A stretch of 55,302 nucleotides of DNA. Source: Prosthecochloris sp. GTDB lineage: Bacteria; Bacteroidota; Chlorobiia; Chlorobiales; Chlorobiaceae. Location of the stretch: positions 1 to 55,302 of the forward strand of contig JADMLA020000013.1 of the NCBI GenBank assembly GCA_015482705.2, written 5' to 3'. Below, piece by piece: positions 34,056-42,731 of the stretch. Position 1 is the first letter of the stretch. Every line of letters begins with the position of its first letter. Under the pieces are notes generated by a model that did no database searches, had not been told where the DNA came from, and was given only the letters and a program-made list of their open reading frames with translations. The position numbers were made by a program, and so were the translations under genes.

Positions 34056-36446
34056 ATGAATAATAACCAAGGCAACAAGGAAAGTCTGAATACACTTCTT
34101 TTCGGTAAAGACAGTGAAGAACATATCGTTGGGATTCATCAGCTTGTCAATAATAGAGTCAGACTCTATGTAAGAGATGATAATGGTGTCAAAAGCCGTG
34201 ACGAAGAATATTATCCATTTTTCTTTCTGTCGGAAAACACTCTCTTGGATGGCTTTATACCGGCTAATAGCGAGAAGTTTTGGCTCATCAAACTTCAGGG
34301 AGAAAACTATTACAGATTTTTAGCCATCTTCAAATCTCAACACAACTACAGAAACGCCCTCGACCATATTTCATCGAAATCGAAAGAATCTTCCCAGGAA
34401 GACAATGACTCCGGTGTTTCAAACAATCTGACATACAATAGAGGTGATGCTGTCACACAATATCTCCTTCAAACAGGTAAAACCTTGTTCAAAGGAATGA
34501 TGTTTGAAGATCTTTATCGCATACAGCTCGATATCGAGACGTATTACAAACCTGAAAAAAATACAAGCACCAAAGTTTCTATTGGCAGCGATCCCATCAT
34601 TATCATATCACTCTGTGACAACAGAGGATGGGAACAGGTAATCCACACAAAAGAACAGTCTGAATACGAATTGTTGCAGGAGCTGGTAAAAATCATCCAG
34701 CTGAAAGATCCTGATGTAATCGAAGGGCATAATATCTTCAGTTTCGACCTATCGTATATCCAGAGAAGATGTGAAATTAATGGTGTAGAATTCAGAATTG
34801 GGCGTGATGGCTCGATTCCGAGAAGTTTTCCAGCCAGCATCCGCTTTGCCGAACGATCTATAGATTACCCTTTTTTCGACATAGCGGGAAGACACGTTGT
34901 CGATACCTTTTTTCTTGTACAGAATTACGACGTTGCGAAACGTTCCATGCCCAGTTACGGACTGAAAGCAGCAGCCAAGTATTTCGGTTTCGCTTCACCC
35001 GACAGAACCTATGTCGAATACAGTGAAATTGCGAACCTTTGGGATAATAATCCAGCAAAACTTCTCGACTATGCCCTCGACGATGTCCGTGAAACCGAGA
35101 AGATTGCAGCTTTGCTCTCTGGCAGTAACTTTTATATGACGAGAATGATGCCGTACACCTACGCGCAAACGTCAAGACTCGGCCCTGCCGCCAAGATAGA
35201 GGCTTTAATGGTAAGAGAATACCTTAAAGAAAAACATGCACTGCCGAAACCGGAAATTGGTCAACAGCATATGGGAGGCTTTACAGAAGTTTTTCTTAAA
35301 GGAGTTTTAGGCCCTATCGTTTATGCAGATGTGGAATCGCTTTACCCGTCTATTATGCTTTCATACAATATCTGCCCGAAAAGTGATGAACGAAAAATTT
35401 TTCCAAGAATTTTGACCGATCTGAAAGACCTTCGTTTTACAGCAAAGAAAAAAGCGAAAGATGAAAAAGAAAAAGGTAATGAGGCTGAAGCAAACAACTT
35501 TGATGCGATGCAATCGTCTTTCAAAATACTGATTAATGCAATGTACGGCTACCTGGGATTCAGTATCGGTATTTTCAACGACTACGAGGAGGCCGATCGT
35601 GTTACGACAACAGGGCAGGAAATAGCACGGAAAATGATAAAAGAGTTTGAGTCACGCGATTGCAAAGTTATCGAAGTCGATACTGACGGAATCCTCTTCG
35701 TACCTCCTGCACACATACGATCGAAAGAAGATGAAATCAATCTCGTTAACGACGTATCATCTGTCATGCCAAAAGGTATAACTATCGGTTATGACGGGAG
35801 ATACAGAAAAATGATTTCTTACCTAAAGAAAAATTATGCCCTCCTTGACTATGACGGTACGATTAAACTCAAGGGATCATCACTCATAAGCAGAAGCGGA
35901 GAAAAATTTGGGCGGGAATTTATTCGTAAGGGTTTTGAGAAACTTCTCGAAGAGGATGTTCAGGGTTTACACGATCTTTATGTTTCTTATAAGAATATGA
36001 TCGTGAACCATAACTGGAAAATCGCTGATTTTTCACGAACTGAAAGTTTGAAAAATACGATGGAGCAGTATAGAACCGACACAGAATCGGGAAAAAGACC
36101 ACGTTCCATTACTTACGAACTCGCATTGAGAAAAAAACTTTCAATCAACAAGGGTGATCGAATCACTTATTATGTATCCGGAAGCGGTCTTCAAAGCAGT
36201 CACTTTGATAAAGGCAAACTTGCTGACGAGTGGGATGATTTGAAGCCGGATGAAAATACCCAGTTCTATCTGAAAAGGCTCGATGAATTTTCTCAAAAAT
36301 TTCTTCCTTTCTTCAAACCGCAGGATTTCAGTTCAATTTTCTCCACCGATACCTTGTTTTCATTTTCTGCTGAAGGGATCGAGCTCATCAAGGAAATACG
36401 GAATAAAGAAACCGAATCGATTGACGAAAATGATATACCCTTTTAA
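34056..36446 (+). CDS. polB: Family B DNA polymerase
   Basis: 796 residues. The 3'-5' exonuclease has Exo I LDIETY (about 158), Exo II NIFSFDLSYI and Exo III YALDDVRET. The polymerase has motif A DVESLYPSIM, motif B KILINAMYGYLG and motif C EVDTDGILF, with all catalytic acids present. It is a PolB/Pol II-like enzyme, generally used in damage tolerance or repair. It follows mnmG after a parS site and precedes fprA. The ATG at 34056 lacks a strong Shine-Dalgarno. Confidence 0.93.
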   Translation: MNNNQGNKESLNTLLFGKDSEEHIVGIHQLVNNRVRLYVRDDNGVKSRDEEYYPFFFLSENTLLDGFIPANSEKFWLIKLQGENYYRFLAIFKSQHNYRNALDHISSKSKESSQEDNDSGVSNNLTYNRGDAVTQYLLQTGKTLFKGMMFEDLYRIQLDIETYYKPEKNTSTKVSIGSDPIIIISLCDNRGWEQVIHTKEQSEYELLQELVKIIQLKDPDVIEGHNIFSFDLSYIQRRCEINGVEFRIGRDGSIPRSFPASIRFAERSIDYPFFDIAGRHVVDTFFLVQNYDVAKRSMPSYGLKAAAKYFGFASPDRTYVEYSEIANLWDNNPAKLLDYALDDVRETEKIAALLSGSNFYMTRMMPYTYAQTSRLGPAAKIEALMVREYLKEKHALPKPEIGQQHMGGFTEVFLKGVLGPIVYADVESLYPSIMLSYNICPKSDERKIFPRILTDLKDLRFTAKKKAKDEKEKGNEAEANNFDAMQSSFKILINAMYGYLGFSIGIFNDYEEADRVTTTGQEIARKMIKEFESRDCKVIEVDTDGILFVPPAHIRSKEDEINLVNDVSSVMPKGITIGYDGRYRKMISYLKKNYALLDYDGTIKLKGSSLISRSGEKFGREFIRKGFEKLLEEDVQGLHDLYVSYKNMIVNHNWKIADFSRTESLKNTMEQYRTDTESGKRPRSITYELALRKKLSINKGDRITYYVSGSGLQSSHFDKGKLADEWDDLKPDENTQFYLKRLDEFSQKFLPFFKPQDFSSIFSTDTLFSFSAEGIELIKEIRNKETESIDENDIPF

Positions 36447-36615
36447 AATAATAAGTTATTTATTTTTTAGCTATGATTACGGTTTTTCTTTATTCAAACA
36501 CGCCTGAGAGTTTCATTGGCTCACGTTGAAAGGAACTTTATGGTTTTCTTGCATGTATACTTAAAACAAATCAGCAACGTTCACTAGCTTTTTCAACACC
36601 CAAGACGAATACACA

Positions 36616-37839
36616 ATGGTTGATAACAAAATTCTTCCCGTTACCGATGATGTCACATGGATAGGGATACTTGATCCCGGACTTGTCACATTCGATATTG
36701 TCATGGAAACCAAGTATGGCACGACTTATAATTCATATTTCATCAACGCAGATAAAAAAGCAGTTGTCGAGACTTCGAAAGCAAAGTTCTGGCCAACGTA
36801 TCTTGATAAAATAAAGAAAGTTACCAATCCTGAGGATATCGAGTATATCATTGTCGATCACACCGAACCCGATCATTCGGGCAACGTGAAGAACCTGCTT
36901 TCCGTCGCTCCCAACGCAACGGTTGTAGGAAGCGCAAACGCAATCAAGTTTCTTCGTGATCTTGTTGGCAACGATTTCAAATCTCTGACCGTAAAAGATG
37001 GTGACACACTCGACCTCGGGAACAAGACACTCCGCTTCATTAACGCCGTGAACCTTCACTGGCCCGATGCAATCTATACCTGGCTTGAAGAAGACAAAGT
37101 TCTTTTCACCTGTGATTCTTTCGGTTGTCACTACTGCCATGAAGAGATGTACGATGACCTTGCAGGTGATTTCGACGACGCTTTCACCTACTATTTCGAT
37201 GCAATCCTCAGGCCGTTCAGCAAATACATGCTTCAGGCCATCGATCGCATTTCCGATCTCGATATCGATGTTGTCTGCCCCGGTCACGGACCGATATTGC
37301 GCTCGAATTGGAAAAAGTATGTCGATCTTTCAAAAAAGTACGCTCAGAGCGCCATTGCGCTTCCCAATGAGAAAAATATCCTTATCGCATACGTATCAGC
37401 ATACGAAAACACGACACTCATTGCTGAAAAAATCGCAGAAGGATTGCGTCCACACTGTGATTTCACCATCGATGTCTGCGATATTGAAAACATGCACTTT
37501 GCAAAACTCGAAGAAAAAATTGCACACAGTGCCGCGATCATTGTTGGTTCACCGACAATTAATCAGAACATCGTTTCACAGATATACCAGCTTTTTGCTG
37601 CCATAAATCCAATCCGTGATCGTGGGAAACTGGCAGCCGCTTTTGGTTCTTACGGCTGGAGCGGTGAAAGCACCAAGATCATTGAAACGAACTTCACCAA
37701 CTTGAAGCTAAAAGTATTCGACCAGAATATCAGAGTAAAATTCAAACCACATGAAAAAGAGTTTGAAGAGTGCAAAGCATTTGGAAAAGCGTTTGCCGAA
37801 ACGTTGATCGAAAAGAACAATCTTGTCTGCAATACCTGA
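36616..37839 (+). CDS. fprA: Flavodiiron protein (A-type flavoprotein, FprA family)
   Basis: 407 residues. The N-terminal metallo-beta-lactamase fold holds the diiron ligands His82, Glu84, Asp86 (in DHTEPDH, with His87), His148, Asp167 and His224. The C-terminal flavodoxin domain starts near 255 (ILIAYVSAYENTTLIAEKI) and binds FMN. Such enzymes reduce O2 to water or NO to N2O, protecting strict anaerobes. There is no rubredoxin extension, so an external donor is needed. It stands alone on the plus strand; repeat copy 3 follows directly. Confidence 0.95.
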   Translation: MVDNKILPVTDDVTWIGILDPGLVTFDIVMETKYGTTYNSYFINADKKAVVETSKAKFWPTYLDKIKKVTNPEDIEYIIVDHTEPDHSGNVKNLLSVAPNATVVGSANAIKFLRDLVGNDFKSLTVKDGDTLDLGNKTLRFINAVNLHWPDAIYTWLEEDKVLFTCDSFGCHYCHEEMYDDLAGDFDDAFTYYFDAILRPFSKYMLQAIDRISDLDIDVVCPGHGPILRSNWKKYVDLSKKYAQSAIALPNEKNILIAYVSAYENTTLIAEKIAEGLRPHCDFTIDVCDIENMHFAKLEEKIAHSAAIIVGSPTINQNIVSQIYQLFAAINPIRDRGKLAAAFGSYGWSGESTKIIETNFTNLKLKVFDQNIRVKFKPHEKEFEECKAFGKAFAETLIEKNNLVCNT

Positions 37840-37861
37840 AAACTGTTGCAGAAAGCAAGAA

Positions 37862-38080
37862 AGAGGCTGTCCGATTAGCCCAATATTTTGTTTTTATGTA
37901 GCCATTTCCAAACCTGCCCCGTGTAATCAAAACATTTTTTTCACGGGGTAGCGTGTCTTCTCTCTCCATGTCATCCCCGGGCTTGACCCAAGGGTTACTC
38001 TTTCGATCAAAGTCAGTATGGATGCCGGATCAAATCCGGCATGACTTTTCAGGGAAATTGGGCACCGATTCGCGGTGATT
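37862..38080 (-). repeat. Dispersed repeat family A, copy 3
   Basis: Reverse orientation relative to copies 1 and 2. It starts at GAGGCTGTCCGATTAGCCCA, the end shared with copy 1, and contains GTCATCCCCGGGCTTGACCC and CAAAGTCAGTATGGATGCCG. A section of about 70 bp (37890-37960) is absent from the other copies and can fold into CCCCGTG/CACGGGG. It fills the 329-bp gap between the convergent fprA and CYTH genes; nothing else is visible there. Confidence 0.65.
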
Positions 38081-38168
38081 TCCGAACTGCTATTTCACGG
38101 GTGGGCATGGCTTTTTGCGGGTATTGGGTGTTTGCATGGAACACGAGATGTCTTTGGAAGAGGGAGCG

Positions 38169-38702
38169 TTATGTACCGACTGCAGTGGAAAGCTTTTTTG
38201 CCAAAAGATCGACATAGGCACCTTCGACGAGTTGTGACCGATCGATTCCAAACCTCTCCAAAAGCCGATACGCCTCTCTGACCCCGGTCTCGGTCGTTTC
38301 GTTTTCCTCAAGAATAACCTCGATTTCAAGAAAATGCCCCAAGTCAGTGACATTATCGAGATGTATACGCGTTCTTCCAGCTATAAACAATAAACGATAT
38401 TTGTGTACACGACCTGTTTGTCCATAAGACATTGCCAGTAAATCTCTCATGATATCAGGCTGTAAAACAGGTATATGCAGATAAAAAGATTCTTTTGGCC
38501 CTTTTGTGTCAGCCCTGCGGTAAAAAATCAACTTCCCTTCCCCGGTTGAAAGTACTCGTAGCTTGAGCCTACCGGTATTGCACGAAAAAAACGTATCGTC
38601 CTGTATAAGCTCGAATGGCCCCTGATCGGCAAGAGGTGCTATTTTTGGAATAAAAGCGTCGATACTTGGAATTACAGCTTTGATATCGATGTTTCTTGGC
38701 AT
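38169..38702 (-). CDS. CYTH-domain protein (class IV adenylate cyclase/triphosphatase-like)
   Basis: 177 residues, a single CYTH tunnel fold. The usual N-terminal E-x-E-x-K signature is here N-I-D-I-K (MPRNIDIKAVI). Later basic and acidic strands fit the family (GRLKLRVL, KLIFYRRADTKGPKESFY, TRIHLDNVTDLGHFLEIEVIL). Members bind triphosphates and can be thiamine triphosphatases, inorganic triphosphatases or cyclases. The substrate is unknown, and the altered signature makes me cautious about activity. It lies 53 bp downstream of the M50 protease gene. Confidence 0.85.
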   Translation of the reverse strand: MPRNIDIKAVIPSIDAFIPKIAPLADQGPFELIQDDTFFSCNTGRLKLRVLSTGEGKLIFYRRADTKGPKESFYLHIPVLQPDIMRDLLAMSYGQTGRVHKYRLLFIAGRTRIHLDNVTDLGHFLEIEVILEENETTETGVREAYRLLERFGIDRSQLVEGAYVDLLAKKLSTAVGT

Positions 38703-38755
38703 GTTGTGTTTACGGCAAAAATGGTAAAGATTTTACATCGGTTACACAACGGAGA

Positions 38756-39508
38756 TCAGCTAATGAGTTTCGAAATGTCATGCCACGTTACAAACAGTGA
38801 GAGCATGATAAACAATGCTATTCCTGCAAGATTGATGATTTGATGTGTTCCGGCCCCTATTGGTTTGTTCCTCAGAGCTTCAATCAACAACATGAAGAGC
38901 TGTCCTCCATCGAGCCCGGGAAAAGGGAGCATATTCATGATACCGAGGCTCAAGCTGAGAAAACCGGTAAATAGCAGAAGATCAACCCAACCGCCACTTG
39001 CAGCTTGCCCGGCAAGCACTGTGATACCGACAGGTCCTGAAAGATTTTCCACTCCTGCACTACCAGAGAAGATATTGAGGAAAAGACGAGCGGTTTCCGA
39101 AATGACGACCCAGACAGTTTGTATGCTTGTAGCAACAGCACTGAACAACGACATGTTTTCTCCGATCATGAAAGCAGGAACAAATACCGAGAACGCAAAT
39201 ATCACATTGAAGAAGGAGCCTCCCGACATGATGAGTGCGCGTGAGGTACGTGAAGCAGCAAACAGTTTTTTGGCGTGTTCATCCGTCTCGTTCGAGAAAC
39301 TGACAAATCCCCCGAGTGGCAGGAGTCGTATGGTAAACTCCGTTTCCCGATGTCGAAACAATGTTACTATCCGTGGACTGAACGGAAAACCGATTGAAAA
39401 TTCATAAACAGGCACACCAGCTCTACGCGCCGCCAGAAAATGACCAAACTCGTGAACCAAAACAACTAGAGAAAGGACAAGAACAAAGGAAACTATTGCA
39501 ATAAACAT
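38756..39508 (-). CDS. M50 site-2-type metalloprotease without PDZ domain
   Basis: 250 residues. The zinc motif HEFGH is in the first transmembrane helix (LVVLVHEFGHFLAARRAGVPVYEFSIGF), followed by LLPLGGFVSF. The second motif NMLPFPGLDGGQLFMLLIE supplies the third ligand Asp. RseP proteins are about 450 residues because of two periplasmic PDZ domains; here the central region is short and PDZ-free. It probably cuts membrane-embedded regulators, but the target is unknown. ATG 39506-39508 is used; a GTG start ten codons upstream is possible. Confidence 0.9.
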   Translation of the reverse strand: MFIAIVSFVLVLSLVVLVHEFGHFLAARRAGVPVYEFSIGFPFSPRIVTLFRHRETEFTIRLLPLGGFVSFSNETDEHAKKLFAASRTSRALIMSGGSFFNVIFAFSVFVPAFMIGENMSLFSAVATSIQTVWVVISETARLFLNIFSGSAGVENLSGPVGITVLAGQAASGGWVDLLLFTGFLSLSLGIMNMLPFPGLDGGQLFMLLIEALRNKPIGAGTHQIINLAGIALFIMLSLFVTWHDISKLIS

Positions 39509-39828
39509 AATTGATTGAATATGACTATTGAAAACCACGGTCTACCCATGTGGTTCTTTTTGATGATCATCATAGACGCATCACAAGACCTTTTGCGGGA
39601 GACCGCCATCACTTGTAACAAACCTATTGTCAATAATTATATCGTATTACCACACATCAAATACTACAATTTTTCAGCATAATATAAAAACAAACGATCA
39701 TTGCAGTCCGAATATCAGATATTTTCCATACGGCATCCTGTCTTTTGAGAAACACACCTCGGTCGTTAAGGAATATTCTGAATGAGAAGGTGTATTGATC
39801 TGATTGTCATTATAGGTGTATACCAACG
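39509..39828. other. 320-bp intergenic stretch, nothing recognised
   Basis: AT-rich in 39640-39700. It probably contains the M50 gene promoter at its left end. No open frame or RNA-like fold convinced me; a short AACCAC/GTGGTT hairpin sits at about 39534-39556. Confidence 0.35.
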
Positions 39829-40122
39829 CTACTTGAAGACAATGTCTTTCACCATAACCTTTCCTATTGTCTCGTTCAACCTACCGACAATATTTTTTTT
39901 CCTAAATGAAAGTTCGTTTCTCCAGGAAGGGTTGAGAACCCGTACGTAAAGAATACCCTTCACAAACTTTTCAACTTTGGTAATCCTTGCGATGGTCTCC
40001 CCGACTACGTTATGCCAGACCTTGAGAGCATGATGCTCTTCTTGAGCTCCTTTCATCCCGTAGATCGAATATACCTCATCGACGATATCGTTGAATTTTC
40101 TCGGAGATCTTGTTTTTTTCAT
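39829..40122 (-). CDS. DUF721 protein (DciA-like)
   Basis: 97 residues, the length of DUF721 proteins: FNDIVDEVYSIYGMKGAQEEHHALKVWHNVVGETIARITKVEKF then the KH-like half GILYVRVLNPSWRNELSFRKKNIVGRLNE. Related DciA proteins load the replicative helicase in bacteria lacking DnaC. Its place directly after dnaA-dnaN-recF at the origin supports that reading here. It begins 15 bp past the recF stop. Confidence 0.85.
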   Translation of the reverse strand: MKKTRSPRKFNDIVDEVYSIYGMKGAQEEHHALKVWHNVVGETIARITKVEKFVKGILYVRVLNPSWRNELSFRKKNIVGRLNETIGKVMVKDIVFK

Positions 40123-40137
40123 GGTGAACGGGAAAAA

Positions 40138-41253
40138 TTACGGATCTTGAGCCTCTATCTCTCCAGCTATTTTCCGTATCGAGATGCAGTGAATACCATC
40201 GAACTCCTGTTTATCGGTTGCCGTAATGATTGATTGTCCAGAGCCTTTGAGCAATAGAAGCACCTTTTCCACCCTTTTTCTATCGAGCTCACTGAAAAGA
40301 TCGTCGAGAAGGAACAAAGGACTTTCTCCGGTAACCTCATGGATGAATCTCTGTAAAGCCAGCTTTATTGCTATTAAAAATGTCCGTAACTGGCCTTGTG
40401 AAGCATATTTTTTAACCTCTATACCATCGAGTCTAAAAACGATATCGTCTCTGTGAGGACCGAGCAGGGTCTGTTTACGATGCAATTCCTGTGATGTGAT
40501 CTCTTTAAAACGAAGCATCATGGCCTCGACGATTTCCTTCTCCTTCATATCGGCAATCTGCCTGCTTACAGAAGAACGGTAACTGAGGCCCGGTACTTCG
40601 CCAAGGCCGAGTTGTTCGTATACCGACCGACAGTAGATAAGCAAACGTTCTATAAAGTCCAACCGCGCCGATATAATTGATCCGGCAAGAAGCGACAGTC
40701 TTTCGGTCCATACATCGAGATTATCGCTGTTGATGGTGCTTTCACCCATAACTGAAAGCAATGTATTTCGTTGCTGTAACACCCGCCTGTACTGCAGCAA
40801 ATCGTCAAGATAGCGTTTATCTGTTTGTGAAAGTGCATTGTCTATGAAACGCCTTCTCTCCTGCGGAGAACCGTTGACAACGGTCAGCTCCATCGGAGAA
40901 AAAGTTATGCATGGAATGCGTCCGACAAGTCCGGAATACTTCTTCAACTCCTCACTGTTGAGAAAGATCTTCTTGTCCGACGCTTTGGCATAGCTGACCT
41001 TTACGGCTATTTCAATGTCCCTTTCATCTATAAACCTGCCATGCAACAGAAAATAGTCGGCTGTAAACCTCAAGCATTCCCTGTCGAGGGATTTGTTCAA
41101 TCCTTTAGCAAGTGCACAATAATGAATTGCTTCAAGAATGTTCGTTTTTCCAGAGCCATTTGGTCCATAGAGCACATTGATTCCATCCGTTGGAGCAAAT
41201 ATCAGATCGGAATGTTTTCTGAAATTGACAAGCTTTATTTCTTGTAAACGCAA
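40138..41253 (-). CDS. recF: DNA replication and repair protein RecF
   Basis: 371 residues. Walker A is YGPNGSGKTNILEAIHYCALAKG. The RecF/SMC signature QGQLRTFLIAIKLAL and Walker B LFLLDDLFSELDRKRV are near the C terminus. It helps load RecA at gapped DNA with RecO and RecR. It lies 16 bp after dnaN. Confidence 0.95.
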   Translation of the reverse strand: MRLQEIKLVNFRKHSDLIFAPTDGINVLYGPNGSGKTNILEAIHYCALAKGLNKSLDRECLRFTADYFLLHGRFIDERDIEIAVKVSYAKASDKKIFLNSEELKKYSGLVGRIPCITFSPMELTVVNGSPQERRRFIDNALSQTDKRYLDDLLQYRRVLQQRNTLLSVMGESTINSDNLDVWTERLSLLAGSIISARLDFIERLLIYCRSVYEQLGLGEVPGLSYRSSVSRQIADMKEKEIVEAMMLRFKEITSQELHRKQTLLGPHRDDIVFRLDGIEVKKYASQGQLRTFLIAIKLALQRFIHEVTGESPLFLLDDLFSELDRKRVEKVLLLLKGSGQSIITATDKQEFDGIHCISIRKIAGEIEAQDP

Positions 41254-41269
41254 AGATCGTTCAGGTATG

Positions 41270-42394
41270 TCAATTATTGATTCTCACAGGCATGACCAAA
41301 ATAATCAAACGATCATCATCTTTTTCTTTTTCCGGTTTCAGGATAACAGCGGTTGTCGGGCTGCTCAATTCTACAACGACGTTGTCTTCATCGATATGTC
41401 CCAGAGCCGCTTCTATGAATTTCGCGTTGAAACCTATGTCTATAGGCTCATTGTCATAGGTGCAGGAAAGGTTTTCCTGCGCTGATTCTCCCTCGTTTAT
41501 GTTTTCGGCCGAAAGCTGTAAGGAAGCTGGAGAAATGGAAAAACGTATATCGCCTATGCTTGAGAATCTCCCGACTCTTTTGACAGAATCATAGAAAAGA
41601 GATCTTTCAATGGTTAGCTTTCTATCATTTTCAAGAGGAATGACCGCCTCATAATTCGGGTACTGCTCGACAATCAATGCTGCATCGAGAACCAGACCGT
41701 CCATGGAAAAACGAATGGATTTGTTCGACGAATCGATAGATATGGTAACTGAACCTTCACCGATAAGCTTCTGTAGAACTGATAATACTCTAGCAGGTAT
41801 AACAACTTTTTGCTTTTCCTGTTGAGAAACCTCACATGACTTTTTGAATCGTACCAAACGATGACCGTCTGTCGAGACTGCTGTCAGACTGTTGTTCTCG
41901 ATTTCGAAAAGAACACCCATCATTGCCGGTCTCATACCGTCGATACTGCATGCAAAAATTGTTTTGTGTATGAGATTGAGTATATCTTCAGAAGGAAGGC
42001 CGAATTCAATGTCAAAGGTTTTATCCTGCTTTTCCGCTTTGCTTTCAAACGTGCATGGAATTTTATAACGCCCTTTGTCTGTCGCGATATTGACAATCCC
42101 CTGTTCACTCATTTGTTGACGTTCGACTTCGAAACCGACCTCGGTATCGTACATGCTTCTCAAAAAATCGAGGATGGTTCGAGCTTTGATTCCCAAATTT
42201 CCTTGATCGGTCGATTCTACATCCGTCGATGCCGTTATGGACATTTCACCATCCGTCGCGAAAAGTGTAAGGCTCTGGTTTTCAAGTGTGATGTGCAAGT
42301 TCTCATATCTGGGATCGAGAACCTTGTTGGGAATTGCTTGTGTCACCTTGTTTACAGCATCCTGGAAGTGCTTGATTGAGGTCGAAAATTTCAT
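41270..42394 (-). CDS. dnaN: DNA polymerase III beta sliding clamp
   Basis: 374 residues, the three-domain clamp length. MKFSTSIKHFQDAVNKVTQAIPNK and LRSMYDTEVGFEVERQQ belong to domain 1, AVSTDGHRLVRFKKSC to domain 2, and ENDRKLTIERSLFYDSVKRVGRFSS plus the C-terminal VMPVRINN to domain 3. It encircles DNA and tethers the polymerase. A 337-bp gap with DnaA boxes separates it from dnaA. Confidence 0.97.
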   Translation of the reverse strand: MKFSTSIKHFQDAVNKVTQAIPNKVLDPRYENLHITLENQSLTLFATDGEMSITASTDVESTDQGNLGIKARTILDFLRSMYDTEVGFEVERQQMSEQGIVNIATDKGRYKIPCTFESKAEKQDKTFDIEFGLPSEDILNLIHKTIFACSIDGMRPAMMGVLFEIENNSLTAVSTDGHRLVRFKKSCEVSQQEKQKVVIPARVLSVLQKLIGEGSVTISIDSSNKSIRFSMDGLVLDAALIVEQYPNYEAVIPLENDRKLTIERSLFYDSVKRVGRFSSIGDIRFSISPASLQLSAENINEGESAQENLSCTYDNEPIDIGFNAKFIEAALGHIDEDNVVVELSSPTTAVILKPEKEKDDDRLIILVMPVRINN

Positions 42395-42731
42395 TGTCTA
42401 CTCTATTTATTTATTAAGTAATTAAATGTTGTTGTTGTTGTTGAGTGTGTGGAATTCTTGATTATTCAGACAAAAAAAGTATAAGTATATATTTTATAAT
42501 ATTTTATTTGGTTTGTTCAGATGTTGGGGTGTGTTGATAATATGTTGATGGTTGTGTCCTCTTATACACACCCGTTCGAATTTACACTGTTTTGTCTGCT
42601 CCCGATGTTGATAAGTGCGCACGCTTCTGCTTGGTGATTCACAAATTGTTGACAGGTTATGCACATCGGTGATGTTTGCCTTGAAAAACTATAGCATCGG
42701 CAATATACTATGGGGTTGAGAGGGGTCGTTA
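42395..42731. other. oriC: Replication origin region, dnaA-dnaN side (oriC, part 1)
   Basis: DnaA-box-like 9-mers with one mismatch to TTATCCACA or its complement are TGTTGATAA at 42532-42540 and 42606-42614, TTATACACA at 42562-42570 and TTATGCACA at 42657-42665. Next to them, 42480-42511 is almost all A/T and is a candidate unwinding element. A run of five GTT units is at 42428-42442. Confidence 0.75.

Noticed and set aside
42428..42442. GTT trinucleotide run as a microsatellite or CRISPR-like repeat
   Set aside because: Only five units and no spacers; it is part of the low-complexity origin gap.
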